A stretch of 64,000 bases of DNA from JBQTII01 sp052387905 (GTDB lineage: Bacteria > Actinomycetota > Actinomycetes > Sporichthyales > Sporichthyaceae): the NCBI GenBank assembly GCA_052387905.1, contig JBQTIR010000016.1, positions 108,956 through 172,955 of the forward strand, given 5' to 3'. The notes under the pieces were generated by a model that ran no database searches, was not told where the DNA came from, and worked only from the letters and a program-made list of their open reading frames with translations. Position 1 is the first letter of the stretch, and every line of letters begins with the position of its first letter. Both the position numbers and the translations under genes were made by a program. Below are positions 26,501-36,154 of the stretch, piece by piece.

Positions 26501-27985
26501 ATGGCGATCGGTCGACGGCCCAACTCCGGTGTCCGCAGTGCCGCAGCCGCAGTGGCCCTGACGGTGCTGGCGGGAGGGTTGGGCACGCTGGGCGGCCCGC
26601 CCGCGGCCGCGTCGTCTCCGCCTGCCTGCGAGATGACCCGCACCGGCGATTATGAGCGGACCGCCCCCGAGCTCGCCGGCCTGGATCCGGCGAAGCTGGC
26701 GGCGGCCCTGGACTATGCCGCGCTGATGGGCTCGCAATCGATCAAGGTGTTCCGCCGGGGTTGCCTGCTCGGTGAGGGGGTGCGCGACGCGATGCACGAC
26801 CGGATCCCGTCCAACAACTGGGGTCAGGCCAAAACAGTCGTCGCCCTGCTCACCTCGATCGCCGTCGACCGCGGCTGGGTCCGCCTGGATGAACCGATTG
26901 CCCGACACCTGCCGCCCGATCTCGGCGACCGGGCCCATCGCAACGTGACCTTGCGTCACTTGTTGACGGCATCCTCGGGAGCACAGGTCAACCAGGTCCG
27001 CGGGCTGAATTTCCTCTCCGACGTCTCCCGGGTACGGGACTGGTTCGCGCAACCCATCACCCGCAAGCCGGGCACCTACTACTTCTACGATCAGGCCGCG
27101 GTGTCGGTGATCGTGTACGTCACCGAGCGCGCGATCTCCGCCGCCCTCGGCCGCGACGTCGACTACCAGGAGTTCGCCCAGCACGAGCTCTTCGACAACC
27201 TCGGGATCCCGGCGAGCGCGTATTTCTGGCAGCGTGACCGCACCGGCACCACGTCGGGGTACTCGCAGCTGTTCATGCGCCCTCTGGAGTTCGCGCGGCT
27301 GGCCCAGCTGATCGCCCAGCGGGGGTTCTTCGACGACAAGCAGGTCATCTCCACCAGATCCATGAAGGCCTTCCGCGCGCCGTCGAAGGCGAACTGCGGC
27401 TACGCGTTCCTGACGTTCCTGAATAGTTGCAAGCCCGGTCAGAATCGGGTCAATGTCGGCGTCCCCACCCGCGATGAGACCGATGGCGCGCCGTGGATCG
27501 CGAGCGCACCGGCCAACATGATCTTCACCGACGGGGTGGGCACCCGGCTCTGGGTGATCCCGGGGCTGGACATGGTCATCACCCGAAACGGCGAGCAGGA
27601 GTTCGACACCGTTCCGTCGCTGCTCACCGGCGACCTGAGCAACGTGGTCCCGGGTCGTCTCGGCGCGGCGGGCACGCACGAGTTCTTCCGGTTGCTGATG
27701 GCCGCGGTGACGGACATGCCGGCGAAGGTCCGGGCCTCGATCGCCAACTCCGGTGCGTACGCCGGCGCGCCGACCGCGGGATTCGATCCCGTGCAGTACC
27801 TCAATCAACCCTCGGCCTTCCCGGAGTCCTATTTCGGTTTCGGTCTGCCGGGCCAGTGCACCCCGCTGGGTTGTGCGGGGGAGTCCAACGACGGTGGGGC
27901 GGCCCTGCTGATGGACATCCCGCGGACCGGACCCGGGGTGTTCGGGTTGGATTCGCGCCCCGACGGCAGCGCCCCGCTGCGATGA
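26501..27985 (+). CDS. Secreted serine-hydrolase (beta-lactamase) fold protein lacking the nucleophile
   Basis: The protein has 494 residues from ATG 26501, behind GAGAGG. A signal peptide ends near PPAAAS. The mature part has the beta-lactamase/CubicO layout: NNWGQAKTVVALLTSIAVDRG, then LGDRAHRNVTLRHLLTASSGAQV and LDMVITRNGEQE. At the SxxK site the sequence is GQAK (Gly108 to Lys111), so the serine nucleophile is glycine. The usual YxN is YDQ. Cysteines near the mature N-terminus could form a disulfide. The next gene is a tandem paralogue with the same change. It may be a binding protein or use other chemistry. Confidence 0.8.
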   Translation: MAIGRRPNSGVRSAAAAVALTVLAGGLGTLGGPPAAASSPPACEMTRTGDYERTAPELAGLDPAKLAAALDYAALMGSQSIKVFRRGCLLGEGVRDAMHDRIPSNNWGQAKTVVALLTSIAVDRGWVRLDEPIARHLPPDLGDRAHRNVTLRHLLTASSGAQVNQVRGLNFLSDVSRVRDWFAQPITRKPGTYYFYDQAAVSVIVYVTERAISAALGRDVDYQEFAQHELFDNLGIPASAYFWQRDRTGTTSGYSQLFMRPLEFARLAQLIAQRGFFDDKQVISTRSMKAFRAPSKANCGYAFLTFLNSCKPGQNRVNVGVPTRDETDGAPWIASAPANMIFTDGVGTRLWVIPGLDMVITRNGEQEFDTVPSLLTGDLSNVVPGRLGAAGTHEFFRLLMAAVTDMPAKVRASIANSGAYAGAPTAGFDPVQYLNQPSAFPESYFGFGLPGQCTPLGCAGESNDGGAALLMDIPRTGPGVFGLDSRPDGSAPLR

Positions 27986-29463
27986 GGACAGTTCCGAGCC
28001 GCTTTCTCGCGACCGTCATCGGGATGGGTCTGCTGGTGTCCGGCCTAGCCACGGCGGCGCCGGCTGCGGCAGTTCCGCAGGGTGCGGGCCGCGGCGCGCC
28101 CTGCGTGGCGACGCCGGGGCAGGAGTACACCCGGGTCGAGTCCGACAGCTACGGCTTCCACGCCCGGCGCCTGCAGGACGCGCTCGCCTACGCGGGCAGC
28201 CAGGGCGCCAACACGATCAAGGTCTTCCGGGACGGCTGCCTGGTAGGTCAGGGATTCCGCGACGATCTCACCGAGCGGATCCCGACCCTGAACGCGGGTC
28301 AGACCAAGACCGTCGTCGCCCTGATCGCCGGGATCGTGTCCGACCGCGGGTGGATCGACCTCGACGCGCCAGTGGGCCGCTACTTTCCCGCCGACCTGGG
28401 CGACCGGGCCCACCGGAAAGTGACGTTGCGTCAATTCATGCAGTTGACCTCCGGGGTCGCGGTCAACCACGTCCAGGGCCTGAACTTCTTCGCCGATCAA
28501 TCTCGCACCCGCGAGTACTTCGCGATGGAGCTGCGGCACAAGCCTGGCCGGTACTTCGAGTTCGACGAGACCACGCCGTCGGTCGTGGTCGACGTGCTGG
28601 GCCGGGTCATTGCTGCCGAGCAACCGGGCACCGATTTCCAGGACTTCGTCCAGCGCGAACTCTTCGATCCCCTCGGCATCCCCGCCAGTGCCTGGTTCTG
28701 GCAGCGCGACCGCGCGGGCACGACCACCGGGTACTCCCAGCTGTTCCTGCGCCCGTTGGAGTACGGGCGCCTGGGTGAACTGCTCCGCACCGGCGGGACC
28801 TACGGCGGTCGGCGCGTCCTGTCGGCCGCTTTCGTCGGTGCAATGCGGCAAGGCTCCACCGCCAACTGCGGCTTCGGGCTCTTTGTCTGGCTGAACTCCT
28901 GCCGGCCGGGGCAGAGCCAGGTCAACACCGACTACCCGTCCCGGCGGACCCACCGGGGCGAACCCTGGATCGCGAGCGCACCGTCGGACATGTATTACTC
29001 GCTCGGCCTGGGCACCAACACCTTCGTGATTCCGAGCCTGGACATGGTGATCACGCGCAGCGGAGAGCAGGAGGGCGATCTCGTGCCGGGCCTGGAGCGC
29101 GGTGACCTGCACGGCTTCTTTCCGGGCAATGCCGGTGGACCGGGCGACCACGAGTTCTTCCGCTTGTTGATGGCTGCCGTGACGGATATGCCGGCCTCGG
29201 TGCGCCGGAGCATCGCGAACTCCGGCGAGTACGACCGCGAGGTCGACGGCGACTATTCCCTTACCCCTGCGTTCGAACCCCCGGATGCCTTCGCCGGTTC
29301 CTACCTCGGCATTGGTCCACGGGCCCCGGTCGGCTGCACGGTGATTGCCTGCGAGGGCGCGTCCAACGACGGTCTGCGCTGGCTGCTGGACGTCCCGCGG
29401 GTGGGACCTGGGGTCCTCGGCCTGGAGTCCAGACCCGCCGGCCCGCAGCGCGCACGCGAGTAG
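27982..29463 (+). CDS. Secreted serine-hydrolase fold protein, tandem paralogue
   Basis: The protein has 493 residues. ATG 27982 overlaps the stop of the first copy as ATGA. The signal peptide (TVIGMGLLVSGLATAAPAAA) is followed by CVATPGQEYTRVESDSYGFHARRL. The SxxK position reads GQTK (Gly106 to Lys109), and the YxN position reads FDE. Long stretches match the first copy, such as VTLRQFMQLTSG, FWQRDRAGTTTGYSQLF and FFRLLMAAVTDMP. Because the nucleophile is missing in both, the loss probably came before the duplication, and the fold has been kept for some function at the cell surface. Confidence 0.8.
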   Translation: MRTVPSRFLATVIGMGLLVSGLATAAPAAAVPQGAGRGAPCVATPGQEYTRVESDSYGFHARRLQDALAYAGSQGANTIKVFRDGCLVGQGFRDDLTERIPTLNAGQTKTVVALIAGIVSDRGWIDLDAPVGRYFPADLGDRAHRKVTLRQFMQLTSGVAVNHVQGLNFFADQSRTREYFAMELRHKPGRYFEFDETTPSVVVDVLGRVIAAEQPGTDFQDFVQRELFDPLGIPASAWFWQRDRAGTTTGYSQLFLRPLEYGRLGELLRTGGTYGGRRVLSAAFVGAMRQGSTANCGFGLFVWLNSCRPGQSQVNTDYPSRRTHRGEPWIASAPSDMYYSLGLGTNTFVIPSLDMVITRSGEQEGDLVPGLERGDLHGFFPGNAGGPGDHEFFRLLMAAVTDMPASVRRSIANSGEYDREVDGDYSLTPAFEPPDAFAGSYLGIGPRAPVGCTVIACEGASNDGLRWLLDVPRVGPGVLGLESRPAGPQRARE

Positions 29464-29543
29464 CGGACCACCTTGCGCCTGCTGCGCGGCTGCCGGTAGT
29501 CACGGGGTGGGACATCGTCGGCGGTACCGCAGGAGGAGCACAC

Positions 29544-30338
29544 GTGGCCGAGTACGAGTACGTGCGGGTGAGCCGGCATGGCGCGGTCGAGCGCATCGAG
29601 TTGCATCGGCCCGAGTCGCTGAACGCCTGGATGGCGCCGTTCGCCGACGAGGTCGCCCACGCGGTGCGCACCGCCTCCGACGACGCGGCGGTACGCGCGA
29701 TCCTGATTGCCGGCGCCGGGCGGGCATTCTCCGCCGGCGCGGACGTGAAGGCTCCCCGCGAGTACCTGCCCAATGGCGACCCGGATCTGACCACCCGGCT
29801 CAAGGACCACTACAACCCAGTGATCCTCGCGGTCCGCGAGGCGCCCAAGCCCGTCATCGGCTGCGTGCAGGGCGCCGCCGCCGGCCTCGGGGTATCGCTG
29901 GCGCTGGCCTGCGACCTGGTGGTGATGGGGGAGTCGTCGTACTTCCTGTTGGCCTTCGTCAACATCGCCGTGATGCCCGACGCGGGGGTGTTGCGCTTCC
30001 TCGCCGAGCGGGTGGGTTTGGCCCGCGCCGCCGAGTTGGCGATGCTCGGCGAGCGCCTGCCGGCGGCGAAGGCACTGGACTGGGGCCTGGCCAACTACGT
30101 GCACCCGGACGACGAACTGCAGGATGCTGCGCTCGCTCTCGCCACCCGCCTGGCCAACGGCCCGACGGTGGCGCTGGCCAATATCAAGCGCACGCTCAAC
30201 GAGACCACGCAGGCCGACCTACGGGCGCAGGTCGAGATCGAGGCGCACCGCCAGCAGGACCACGCGCGCACCCACGACTGGGCCGAGGGCCGGACCGCCT
30301 TCGCCGAGAAGCGCAAGGCGGTATTCACCGGGCGCTGA
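29544..30338 (+). CDS. Enoyl-CoA hydratase/isomerase family protein
   Basis: The protein has 264 residues from GTG 29544, behind AGGAGGA. The crotonase fold has LIAGAGRAFSAGADVKAPREY (about 53-73), GAAAGLGVSLALACDLVVMG (about 111-130) and FVNIAVMPDAGVLRFLAERVG. The aspartate of MPDAG resembles PaaG-type isomerases rather than classic hydratases with two glutamates. The C-terminal RQQDHARTHDWAEGRTAFAEKRK is typical. It stands alone after the secreted pair, and its CoA substrate is unknown. Confidence 0.88.
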   Translation: MAEYEYVRVSRHGAVERIELHRPESLNAWMAPFADEVAHAVRTASDDAAVRAILIAGAGRAFSAGADVKAPREYLPNGDPDLTTRLKDHYNPVILAVREAPKPVIGCVQGAAAGLGVSLALACDLVVMGESSYFLLAFVNIAVMPDAGVLRFLAERVGLARAAELAMLGERLPAAKALDWGLANYVHPDDELQDAALALATRLANGPTVALANIKRTLNETTQADLRAQVEIEAHRQQDHARTHDWAEGRTAFAEKRKAVFTGR

Positions 30339-30500
30339 CTGCTCACCGTGCGACGAGCGTCGCGTTCCGTAACACTCGCCAGCCGATTTGGGCAGATTTC
30401 TCCCCGGTTGGGGCTGTACCGCGGGGTGTGCGTAAGGTCACGATTCAATTCTCGTCCACACGGGCGCGCTCGGCGTGTGCGCCCCTGTCCGGAGGGTCAC

Positions 30501-32588
30501 ATGCGTAAGCCGGTGCTCGCACTTGGTGCAGCCGTTCTGCTTGTCCCACTGACTCCGAACCTGGGCGCGGCGGTGGGACTCACCGCCGCCGACACCGGCC
30601 TGTTCGGGGCCGTGTTCGCCAACCCGCGGGGCATCAACTGCAACTCCGCAGAGGACCCCAGTCCGCGGTGTAACCCGACCGCCAACGCGATCGCCCAGCT
30701 CGCTGACGGCCGGCAGATCTACTGGAGTGGCCTGGAGGGCATGGACGACCTGGCCGGCAGCAGTGTGGTCACCGGCTACGGGGACCGGGCGCTCAACAGC
30801 GAAGCGGCGATCCTGGACCTGAGCGGCAAGAAGGCGCGCTTCACCAAGCCGAAGCAGCCCGACAGTGGGATCAACAAGAACGGCAACCCGGACAACGAGT
30901 ACCTGCCGGGCGGGCTCTACAACAATGACAACAAGGCCAATGACGGCGACTTGTTCTGCGCCGACCTGAACTTCCTCGCCGACGGCCGGGTCCTGACCAA
31001 CGGCGGGACGGCCTACTACCAGGAGCCCGGCATCCCCGGCGCGCCGGACGTGGGTCTCGTCGAACTCCAGGGACTGAAGAACACCCGCATCTTCGACCCG
31101 CGCACCAACTCCTGGAGCGAGGCCGGGAAGATGAACTGGGCTCGCTGGTACCCGCAGATGGTGACCCAGCCCGACGGTTCGATCCTGTCCTTCAGTGGCG
31201 TCAGCAAGATGATCAAGCCGTTCTATCCCGACCGTCCCGCGGACTCGGCCGCCAACGAGCGCCATGTCGAGCGCTTCGACCCGAAGACGGGCAAGTGGAC
31301 GGACCTGGCCGACTCGGCGAATAAGTCGTTGCCGTTGTTCCCCCGCATGCACCTGCTGCCCGACGGTCGCACGCTGTACAACGCCGCCGGCCAGGTGGCC
31401 AGCCCGATGGGTTACGCCTACGACCAGGCGACTTGGAGCTTCGTGTCGGTGCTCGACCCGAAGACCGAATCCTGGACCGACCTCGGCGTGAACGACGTCG
31501 GCGGCCTGCCGCTGGGATTCCGCGGCTCCGGGGCCTCGATCATGCTCACAATCAAGCCCGGTGACACCGAGACGAAGTTCCTGTCCATGGGCGGCGAGCC
31601 CTTCGCCTGGCCCGGTGGGCACTTCGGCACGCCCTTCACCGCGGTGACCGCCATCAAGAACGGCGCCGACTCCATGACGTCGGTGAAGTCCGGCGACCTG
31701 CACTCCCCGCGCTGGCTCTCGGACGGGGTGCTGCTGTCCACCGGTCAGGTGTGGGCCGTCAATGGCGGGGACCGGGACCACCTGCACACCCCAGGGATCG
31801 ACTACGCGAACAAGACCACCGAGATGTGGGACCCGGCGACCGGAAAGTGGACAGTCACCGCGGCGCAGGCCAAGCCTCGTAGCTACCACACGACCGCGAT
31901 CCTGCTGCCCGATGGCCGGGTGCTGGTCGGCGGGCACGCCCCGATCTCCACCTTGTACGGCCCGCCCACCGACGCCTTCAAGGACAATCTCGGAATGGCG
32001 CCCGGCTACGCCGATTCCTCGTTCCAGATCTTCAGCCCGCCGAACCTGTTCTGGGGTAAGCGTCCGGTCATCAAGGCGGTCGACCCGTCGGTGAAGACCG
32101 GTCAGATTCTGACGGTCAAGGTCGACCGGCCCTCGGACATCTCCAGCATCCGGATGATGCGCAACCCGTCCGTCACCCACCTGGTGGACGGCGATCAACG
32201 CAACGTCGAGTTGGAGATCGTCAAGCGGACCGCCAAGGCGGTCAAGGTGCGGGTACCGGGCAACAACTTGCTGCCGGCTGGGCCGTACATGCTCTTCGCG
32301 CACATGGAGTCCGACCGCGGCGAGATCCCCTCGGTGGCTCGGCAGGTGTTCGTCGACGCGAAGCTGCCTGCCCTTCAGGTGAAGGCGCTCAAGGCGAAGG
32401 CCGCCGAGCTGACCCGGGTGGAGCTCACCGCCGGTGTGCCCGAGGTGCCGGGAGCCGGCGACCTTGGCGACGCCACCCCGCTACCCAGCCAGGCCGACCT
32501 CGCTGCCGTCACCGGGTCGGCCGCTCGCACGGCCCACGGCCGGCAGGCGGGACGCCGTTCGGTCGTACTCCGTCGCCGGGTCAGGTGA
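30501..32588 (+). CDS. Secreted copper-radical oxidase, galactose oxidase/GlxA-like
   Basis: The protein has 695 residues from ATG 30501, behind GGAGG. A signal peptide is followed by a kelch-type propeller and a C-terminal early-set (DUF1929-like) domain. The galactose oxidase active-site residues can all be placed: Cys153 (LFCADLNFL) and Tyr217 (ARWYPQM) for the thioether cofactor, Tyr462-His463 (RSYHTT) and His560 (SVTHLVDGDQR) for copper. It should therefore oxidise an alcohol to an aldehyde with O2, giving H2O2, outside the membrane. The tail is basic. Its stop overlaps the next gene as GTGA. In Streptomyces, GlxA acts in glycan deposition at hyphal tips, but no cellulose-synthase-like gene is seen here. 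Confidence 0.88.
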   Translation: MRKPVLALGAAVLLVPLTPNLGAAVGLTAADTGLFGAVFANPRGINCNSAEDPSPRCNPTANAIAQLADGRQIYWSGLEGMDDLAGSSVVTGYGDRALNSEAAILDLSGKKARFTKPKQPDSGINKNGNPDNEYLPGGLYNNDNKANDGDLFCADLNFLADGRVLTNGGTAYYQEPGIPGAPDVGLVELQGLKNTRIFDPRTNSWSEAGKMNWARWYPQMVTQPDGSILSFSGVSKMIKPFYPDRPADSAANERHVERFDPKTGKWTDLADSANKSLPLFPRMHLLPDGRTLYNAAGQVASPMGYAYDQATWSFVSVLDPKTESWTDLGVNDVGGLPLGFRGSGASIMLTIKPGDTETKFLSMGGEPFAWPGGHFGTPFTAVTAIKNGADSMTSVKSGDLHSPRWLSDGVLLSTGQVWAVNGGDRDHLHTPGIDYANKTTEMWDPATGKWTVTAAQAKPRSYHTTAILLPDGRVLVGGHAPISTLYGPPTDAFKDNLGMAPGYADSSFQIFSPPNLFWGKRPVIKAVDPSVKTGQILTVKVDRPSDISSIRMMRNPSVTHLVDGDQRNVELEIVKRTAKAVKVRVPGNNLLPAGPYMLFAHMESDRGEIPSVARQVFVDAKLPALQVKALKAKAAELTRVELTAGVPEVPGAGDLGDATPLPSQADLAAVTGSAARTAHGRQAGRRSVVLRRRVR

Positions 32589-33706
32589 CTCACCGCCGAC
32601 TGCGAATCCTCGTCGCCACGGCCGGCGTCGGCGCGACCCTCGTCCTGACGGTCGCGCCGGCGCCGGCACACGGCGAGGACCCGACGCTCGTTCCGGCACT
32701 GCGCACGATCACGCCGGGCCTGCCGGACGGCGTCATCGTCCAGGTCCGGACCACGGTCAGCGAGCAGATGATCGTGGCCAACCCGACACCGAGCCCGCTG
32801 GAGGTGCTCGACCCCGACGGCACCCCGTTCCTGCGAGTGTCGAAAAAGGGGGCGCTCGGAAACGTCGCCAGCCCGTTCTTCCATCGCACCCTCAACCCGC
32901 CGCAGGTCCCGCTGCGGTTGCCTTCGGTGGCCCGCGAGGGCGCGCCGGCGCGCTGGGTGCTGCTCTCGCCGGGGGAGAGCTGGGGCTGGTTCGAGCCGCG
33001 CCTGCACCCGTTCACCCCCGGTGCCGAACCCGCCGGGGACGCCGCTGAGAACGCACCGCCGGTCGCCACCTGGCAGGTGGGGATGCGGCTGGGATCGATG
33101 CCGGTGCAGGTCAGCGGAGTACTGGAGCGCCGGGTCGTGACCGGGTCGTTCCAGGCCGAAGTCGATCCGTGCGACGACGGGATCGAGGTGGCCCTGGGTC
33201 AAGGTCAGATTCCGGCGCTGCTGCTCGTGCTGGACCCTGCGCGCACCGTCGAGATCGAGGGCGCCGACGGGGTCGCGTTCCTGCGGCACGGACCAGGTGG
33301 GGTCTTCGCCAACCCGGACAGCGTCACCTTCCGGGACAACCCCGACTTCGCCGAGCGCAAGGTGGGCTCCGACGGCTGGGCGCGGGTGGGCGAACCGGGG
33401 CGGATCCGTTGGCTGGACACCCGGCTGCAGTACTCCGCGGACCGTCCACCCGAGGTGGTGGAGCGCCGAGGAGAGATTGCCGCGCTGGGCCGCTGGGAGA
33501 TCCCGACCCGGGTCGACGGCAAGGCAGCGCCGTTGCGGGGGGCGATCACCTGGTTGCCCCTCGGTACCGACCTGGCAGCGCTGCGCGACGACTCCGGGCT
33601 CCCGGTGCCCGCGATGACGATCGCCGGCCTGGCCCTCGTCGGGGCCGGCACAGTGCTCGTGATCGCTCGACGCCGCGCGCAGGTACCGTCGCAGTCCTCA
33701 GCCTGA
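32585..33706 (+). CDS. Exported protein with C-terminal membrane anchor, coupled to the copper oxidase
   Basis: The protein has 373 residues from GTG 32585. It starts with a signal peptide (RRLRILVATAGVGATLVLTVAPAPA) and ends with one membrane segment, PAMTIAGLALVGAGTVLVIA, followed by RRRAQ. The long extracellular part is rich in beta-strand-like sequence (EVLDPDGTPFLRVSKKGALGNVAS, RTVEIEGADGVAFLRHGPGGVFANP), and two similar segments of this type suggest an internal repeat. I do not recognise the family. The GTGA overlap with the copper-radical oxidase suggests a joint role, such as tethering or maturing the oxidase at the surface. Confidence 0.75.
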   Translation: MTHRRLRILVATAGVGATLVLTVAPAPAHGEDPTLVPALRTITPGLPDGVIVQVRTTVSEQMIVANPTPSPLEVLDPDGTPFLRVSKKGALGNVASPFFHRTLNPPQVPLRLPSVAREGAPARWVLLSPGESWGWFEPRLHPFTPGAEPAGDAAENAPPVATWQVGMRLGSMPVQVSGVLERRVVTGSFQAEVDPCDDGIEVALGQGQIPALLLVLDPARTVEIEGADGVAFLRHGPGGVFANPDSVTFRDNPDFAERKVGSDGWARVGEPGRIRWLDTRLQYSADRPPEVVERRGEIAALGRWEIPTRVDGKAAPLRGAITWLPLGTDLAALRDDSGLPVPAMTIAGLALVGAGTVLVIARRRAQVPSQSSA

Positions 33707-33734
33707 CCTGGCGAGAGATCTCCTTGGAGGGCGT

Positions 33735-35264
33735 GTGTACCCGGGCGCGCACGCTGCGATCAACCCCGACAAGCCCGCGGTGATCATGGCCGGCTCCGGC
33801 CGGGTCCTGACCTACGGGCAGCTGGAGCAGGCTTCTCGGCGCCTGGCCCAGGTGTTCGCCACGGCCGGTCTGCGCCGCGGGGACGTGGTCGCCCTGCTCA
33901 CCGACAACCGTCCCGAGGCGTTCGAGGTCTACTGGGCGGCGATGCGCTCGGGCCTGTATCTCACCCCGATCAATCACCACCTTGCCCCCGCCGAGGTCAG
34001 CTACATCCTGCGCGACGCCGGGGCGCAGGCCCTGGTGGTCTCGGGGGGCAAGGCGGAGCTGGCCGCGGCTGTCGTCGCTGGCGGGCCCGCCAGGCTCCGC
34101 CTGGCCTTCGGCGGCTCGGTGCCCGGGTTCGACGACTACGCGAGCGCGCTCGCGGGTGCGCCGGAAGAGTCGCTGCCCGATCAGCGAGCCGGCGCGATGA
34201 TGCTCTACAGCTCCGGGACCACGGGCCGGCCCAAAGGAGTGCGGCCTCCGCTGCCGCGCCGCCGTATCGACGAGGCCGGCGGTGGGCTGTTCACGCTCAA
34301 CAATCGGCTCTACGGGGTCGACACCGACACGGTGTACCTCTCACCCGCACCGATCTACCACTCGGCGCCGATGAAGTGGTGCAGTTCTGTGCATTCCTAC
34401 GGCGGCACCGTGGTGATGATGGAGCGCTTCGATGCCGAGGGCGTACTCGCCGCGGTCCAGCAGTATCGGGTGACGCATGCTCAGTTCGTTCCGACCATGC
34501 TCATCCGCATCCTCAAGCTGGAGACGCAGGTACGCGCACGCTACGACACTTCGAGCCTGAGGTTCGCGGTGCACGCCGCCGCTCCCTGCCCGGTGGAGGT
34601 CAAGGCCCGCCTGATTCAGGAGTGGGGTCCGATCATTCATGAGTACTACGGCTCTACCGAGAGCCTCGGGGTCACCGCGATCGACAGCGCCGAGTCACTC
34701 GCCAAACCTGGGTCCGTCGGGCGAGCCGTACTCGGCGTGGTGCACATCTGCGACGACGATGGGGGCGACGTCCCGATCGGAGAGGTGGGCACCGTGTACT
34801 TCGAGCGCGAGTTTCTGCCGTTCGCCTATCACAACGACCCGGAGGGTACCCAGGCCGCGCGACACCCGGCGCATCCGAACTGGGGGACGGTGGGGGATCT
34901 CGGGTACGTCGACGATGAGGGCTACCTATTCCTGACGGACCGTAAGGCATTCATGATCATCTCGGGCGGGGTCAACATCTATCCCCAGGAGATCGAGAAT
35001 TGCCTGGCGCTGCACAGGTGCGTCCTGGACGTCGCGGTGATCGGCGTTCCCGACGCGGAGCTGGGTGAGGCCGTCGCCGCGTTCGTGGAACTTCCCCCCG
35101 GCACCGCGCCGGCTCCCGGCCTGGAACAGGAGATCATCGACTTCGTGAAGTCCCGCATCGCGCACTTCAAGGCCCCGCGCTCGGTGACGTTTGTCGATTC
35201 TCTCCCGCGGACCCCGACCGGCAAACTGGTCAAGGGCGAGTTGAAGGCACGGGTGACGCGGTGA
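33735..35264 (+). CDS. Acyl-CoA synthetase (AMP-forming ligase)
   Basis: The protein has 509 residues from GTG 33735, behind TTGGAGG. ANL motifs are MMLYSSGTTGRPKGVRPPLP (about 155-174), YYGSTESLGVT and LGYVDDEGYLFLTDRKAFMIISGGVNIYPQEIE, ending in TGKLVKGELKARV with the catalytic lysine. It activates a fatty or other organic acid as the CoA thioester. The start MYPGAHAAINPDKPAVIM is shared with FadD-type enzymes of steroid or lipid gene sets. It overlaps the DUF2993 gene by four bases. Confidence 0.92.
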   Translation: MYPGAHAAINPDKPAVIMAGSGRVLTYGQLEQASRRLAQVFATAGLRRGDVVALLTDNRPEAFEVYWAAMRSGLYLTPINHHLAPAEVSYILRDAGAQALVVSGGKAELAAAVVAGGPARLRLAFGGSVPGFDDYASALAGAPEESLPDQRAGAMMLYSSGTTGRPKGVRPPLPRRRIDEAGGGLFTLNNRLYGVDTDTVYLSPAPIYHSAPMKWCSSVHSYGGTVVMMERFDAEGVLAAVQQYRVTHAQFVPTMLIRILKLETQVRARYDTSSLRFAVHAAAPCPVEVKARLIQEWGPIIHEYYGSTESLGVTAIDSAESLAKPGSVGRAVLGVVHICDDDGGDVPIGEVGTVYFEREFLPFAYHNDPEGTQAARHPAHPNWGTVGDLGYVDDEGYLFLTDRKAFMIISGGVNIYPQEIENCLALHRCVLDVAVIGVPDAELGEAVAAFVELPPGTAPAPGLEQEIIDFVKSRIAHFKAPRSVTFVDSLPRTPTGKLVKGELKARVTR

Positions 35265-35959
35265 GCGAGCTGTCCTCGACGTCCGAGGCGAAACCGAGGC
35301 GCCGACGCCTGCGTCGCCGTCTCGGTATCGGCGCCGGCGCCGCACTGGTCCTGTTGCTGATCGGTGACCGCGGCGGCCAGGTTCTGGCCGAACGCGTCGT
35401 CGCCGACCGGATCCAGGACTGTCTGCGCACCCCGGACCGGCCCACCGTCGCGATCTCCGGCTTTCCGTTCCTCGATGACCTGGTCCGTCGGGAGATCGCG
35501 CGGATGTCGTTGACCGCGCGTGATGTCGATGCCAGTGGCATCCGGGTGCAAGAGATCCGGGCTGAGGTACGGGGGGCCGGACAGCGCGACGGCCAGGGGT
35601 TCGCCGACTCTCTCGCCGGTTCCGGCCTGGTCGCCTACGAGGCAATGAGTGCGGTGGCGCCCGGTGTCGGGGTCTCCTACGGGGGCGATGGCCAGATCAA
35701 GGTCGGCGCCGGGTTCGGTCTGCTCAGCGCCTCCGCGGTTGCGCGCGCGAGCATCGTCGACGGTGCGTTGGTGATCGAACCCGGCCAGGTCTCCACCCCG
35801 TTGCTCGGCGGGCTCGACCTCGGCGCGTTGGGGCCGATCACGATCCCACTGCGTCAGATTCCCGAGGGCCTGCGCGTCACCCTGAACCCCACCGAGCGTG
35901 GCCTGGAATTCGCCTTTGACGGCACCGACATCACCCTCCCCCAGGGTGAGTGTACGTAG
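35261..35959 (+). CDS. DUF2993 (LmeA-like) membrane-anchored lipid-binding protein
   Basis: The protein has 232 residues from GTG 35261, in a GTGA overlap. A basic N-terminus (KPRRRRLRRRLG) precedes one membrane segment (GIGAGAALVLLLIG). The rest fits the DUF2993 pattern: LAERVVADRIQDCL, VAISGFPFLDDLVRREIARMSLTARDV and GGLDLGALGPITIPL. The mycobacterial member LmeA binds phospholipids in the periplasm and acts in mannan elongation. A similar envelope-lipid role is likely here. Coupling to a CoA ligase gene is notable but may be only local. Confidence 0.85.
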   Translation: MSELSSTSEAKPRRRRLRRRLGIGAGAALVLLLIGDRGGQVLAERVVADRIQDCLRTPDRPTVAISGFPFLDDLVRREIARMSLTARDVDASGIRVQEIRAEVRGAGQRDGQGFADSLAGSGLVAYEAMSAVAPGVGVSYGGDGQIKVGAGFGLLSASAVARASIVDGALVIEPGQVSTPLLGGLDLGALGPITIPLRQIPEGLRVTLNPTERGLEFAFDGTDITLPQGECT

Positions 35960-36154
35960 GTCCAGCACAACGACGTCGCGCCACCACCACCATGCATGAC
36001 GCCCCGTCAGCGAGCGGCGTCGGAAGTGGGCCACGGAGCGGAGCCCTGCACGATTGCGGTCCCTCATCGACGTCTGGGCCGACGCGGTTGAGCGTCGCTG
36101 TGAGGTCGCTACCAGAATGTTGCCCGTCCTGACGATGTCGAAGGAGCCAAACCC

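Noticed and set aside
30438..32303. A 621-codon open frame on the minus strand across the copper-oxidase gene
   Set aside because: It is a shadow of the plus-strand gene in GC-rich sequence. It has no domain motifs, and the plus frame holds a signal peptide and all active-site residues.
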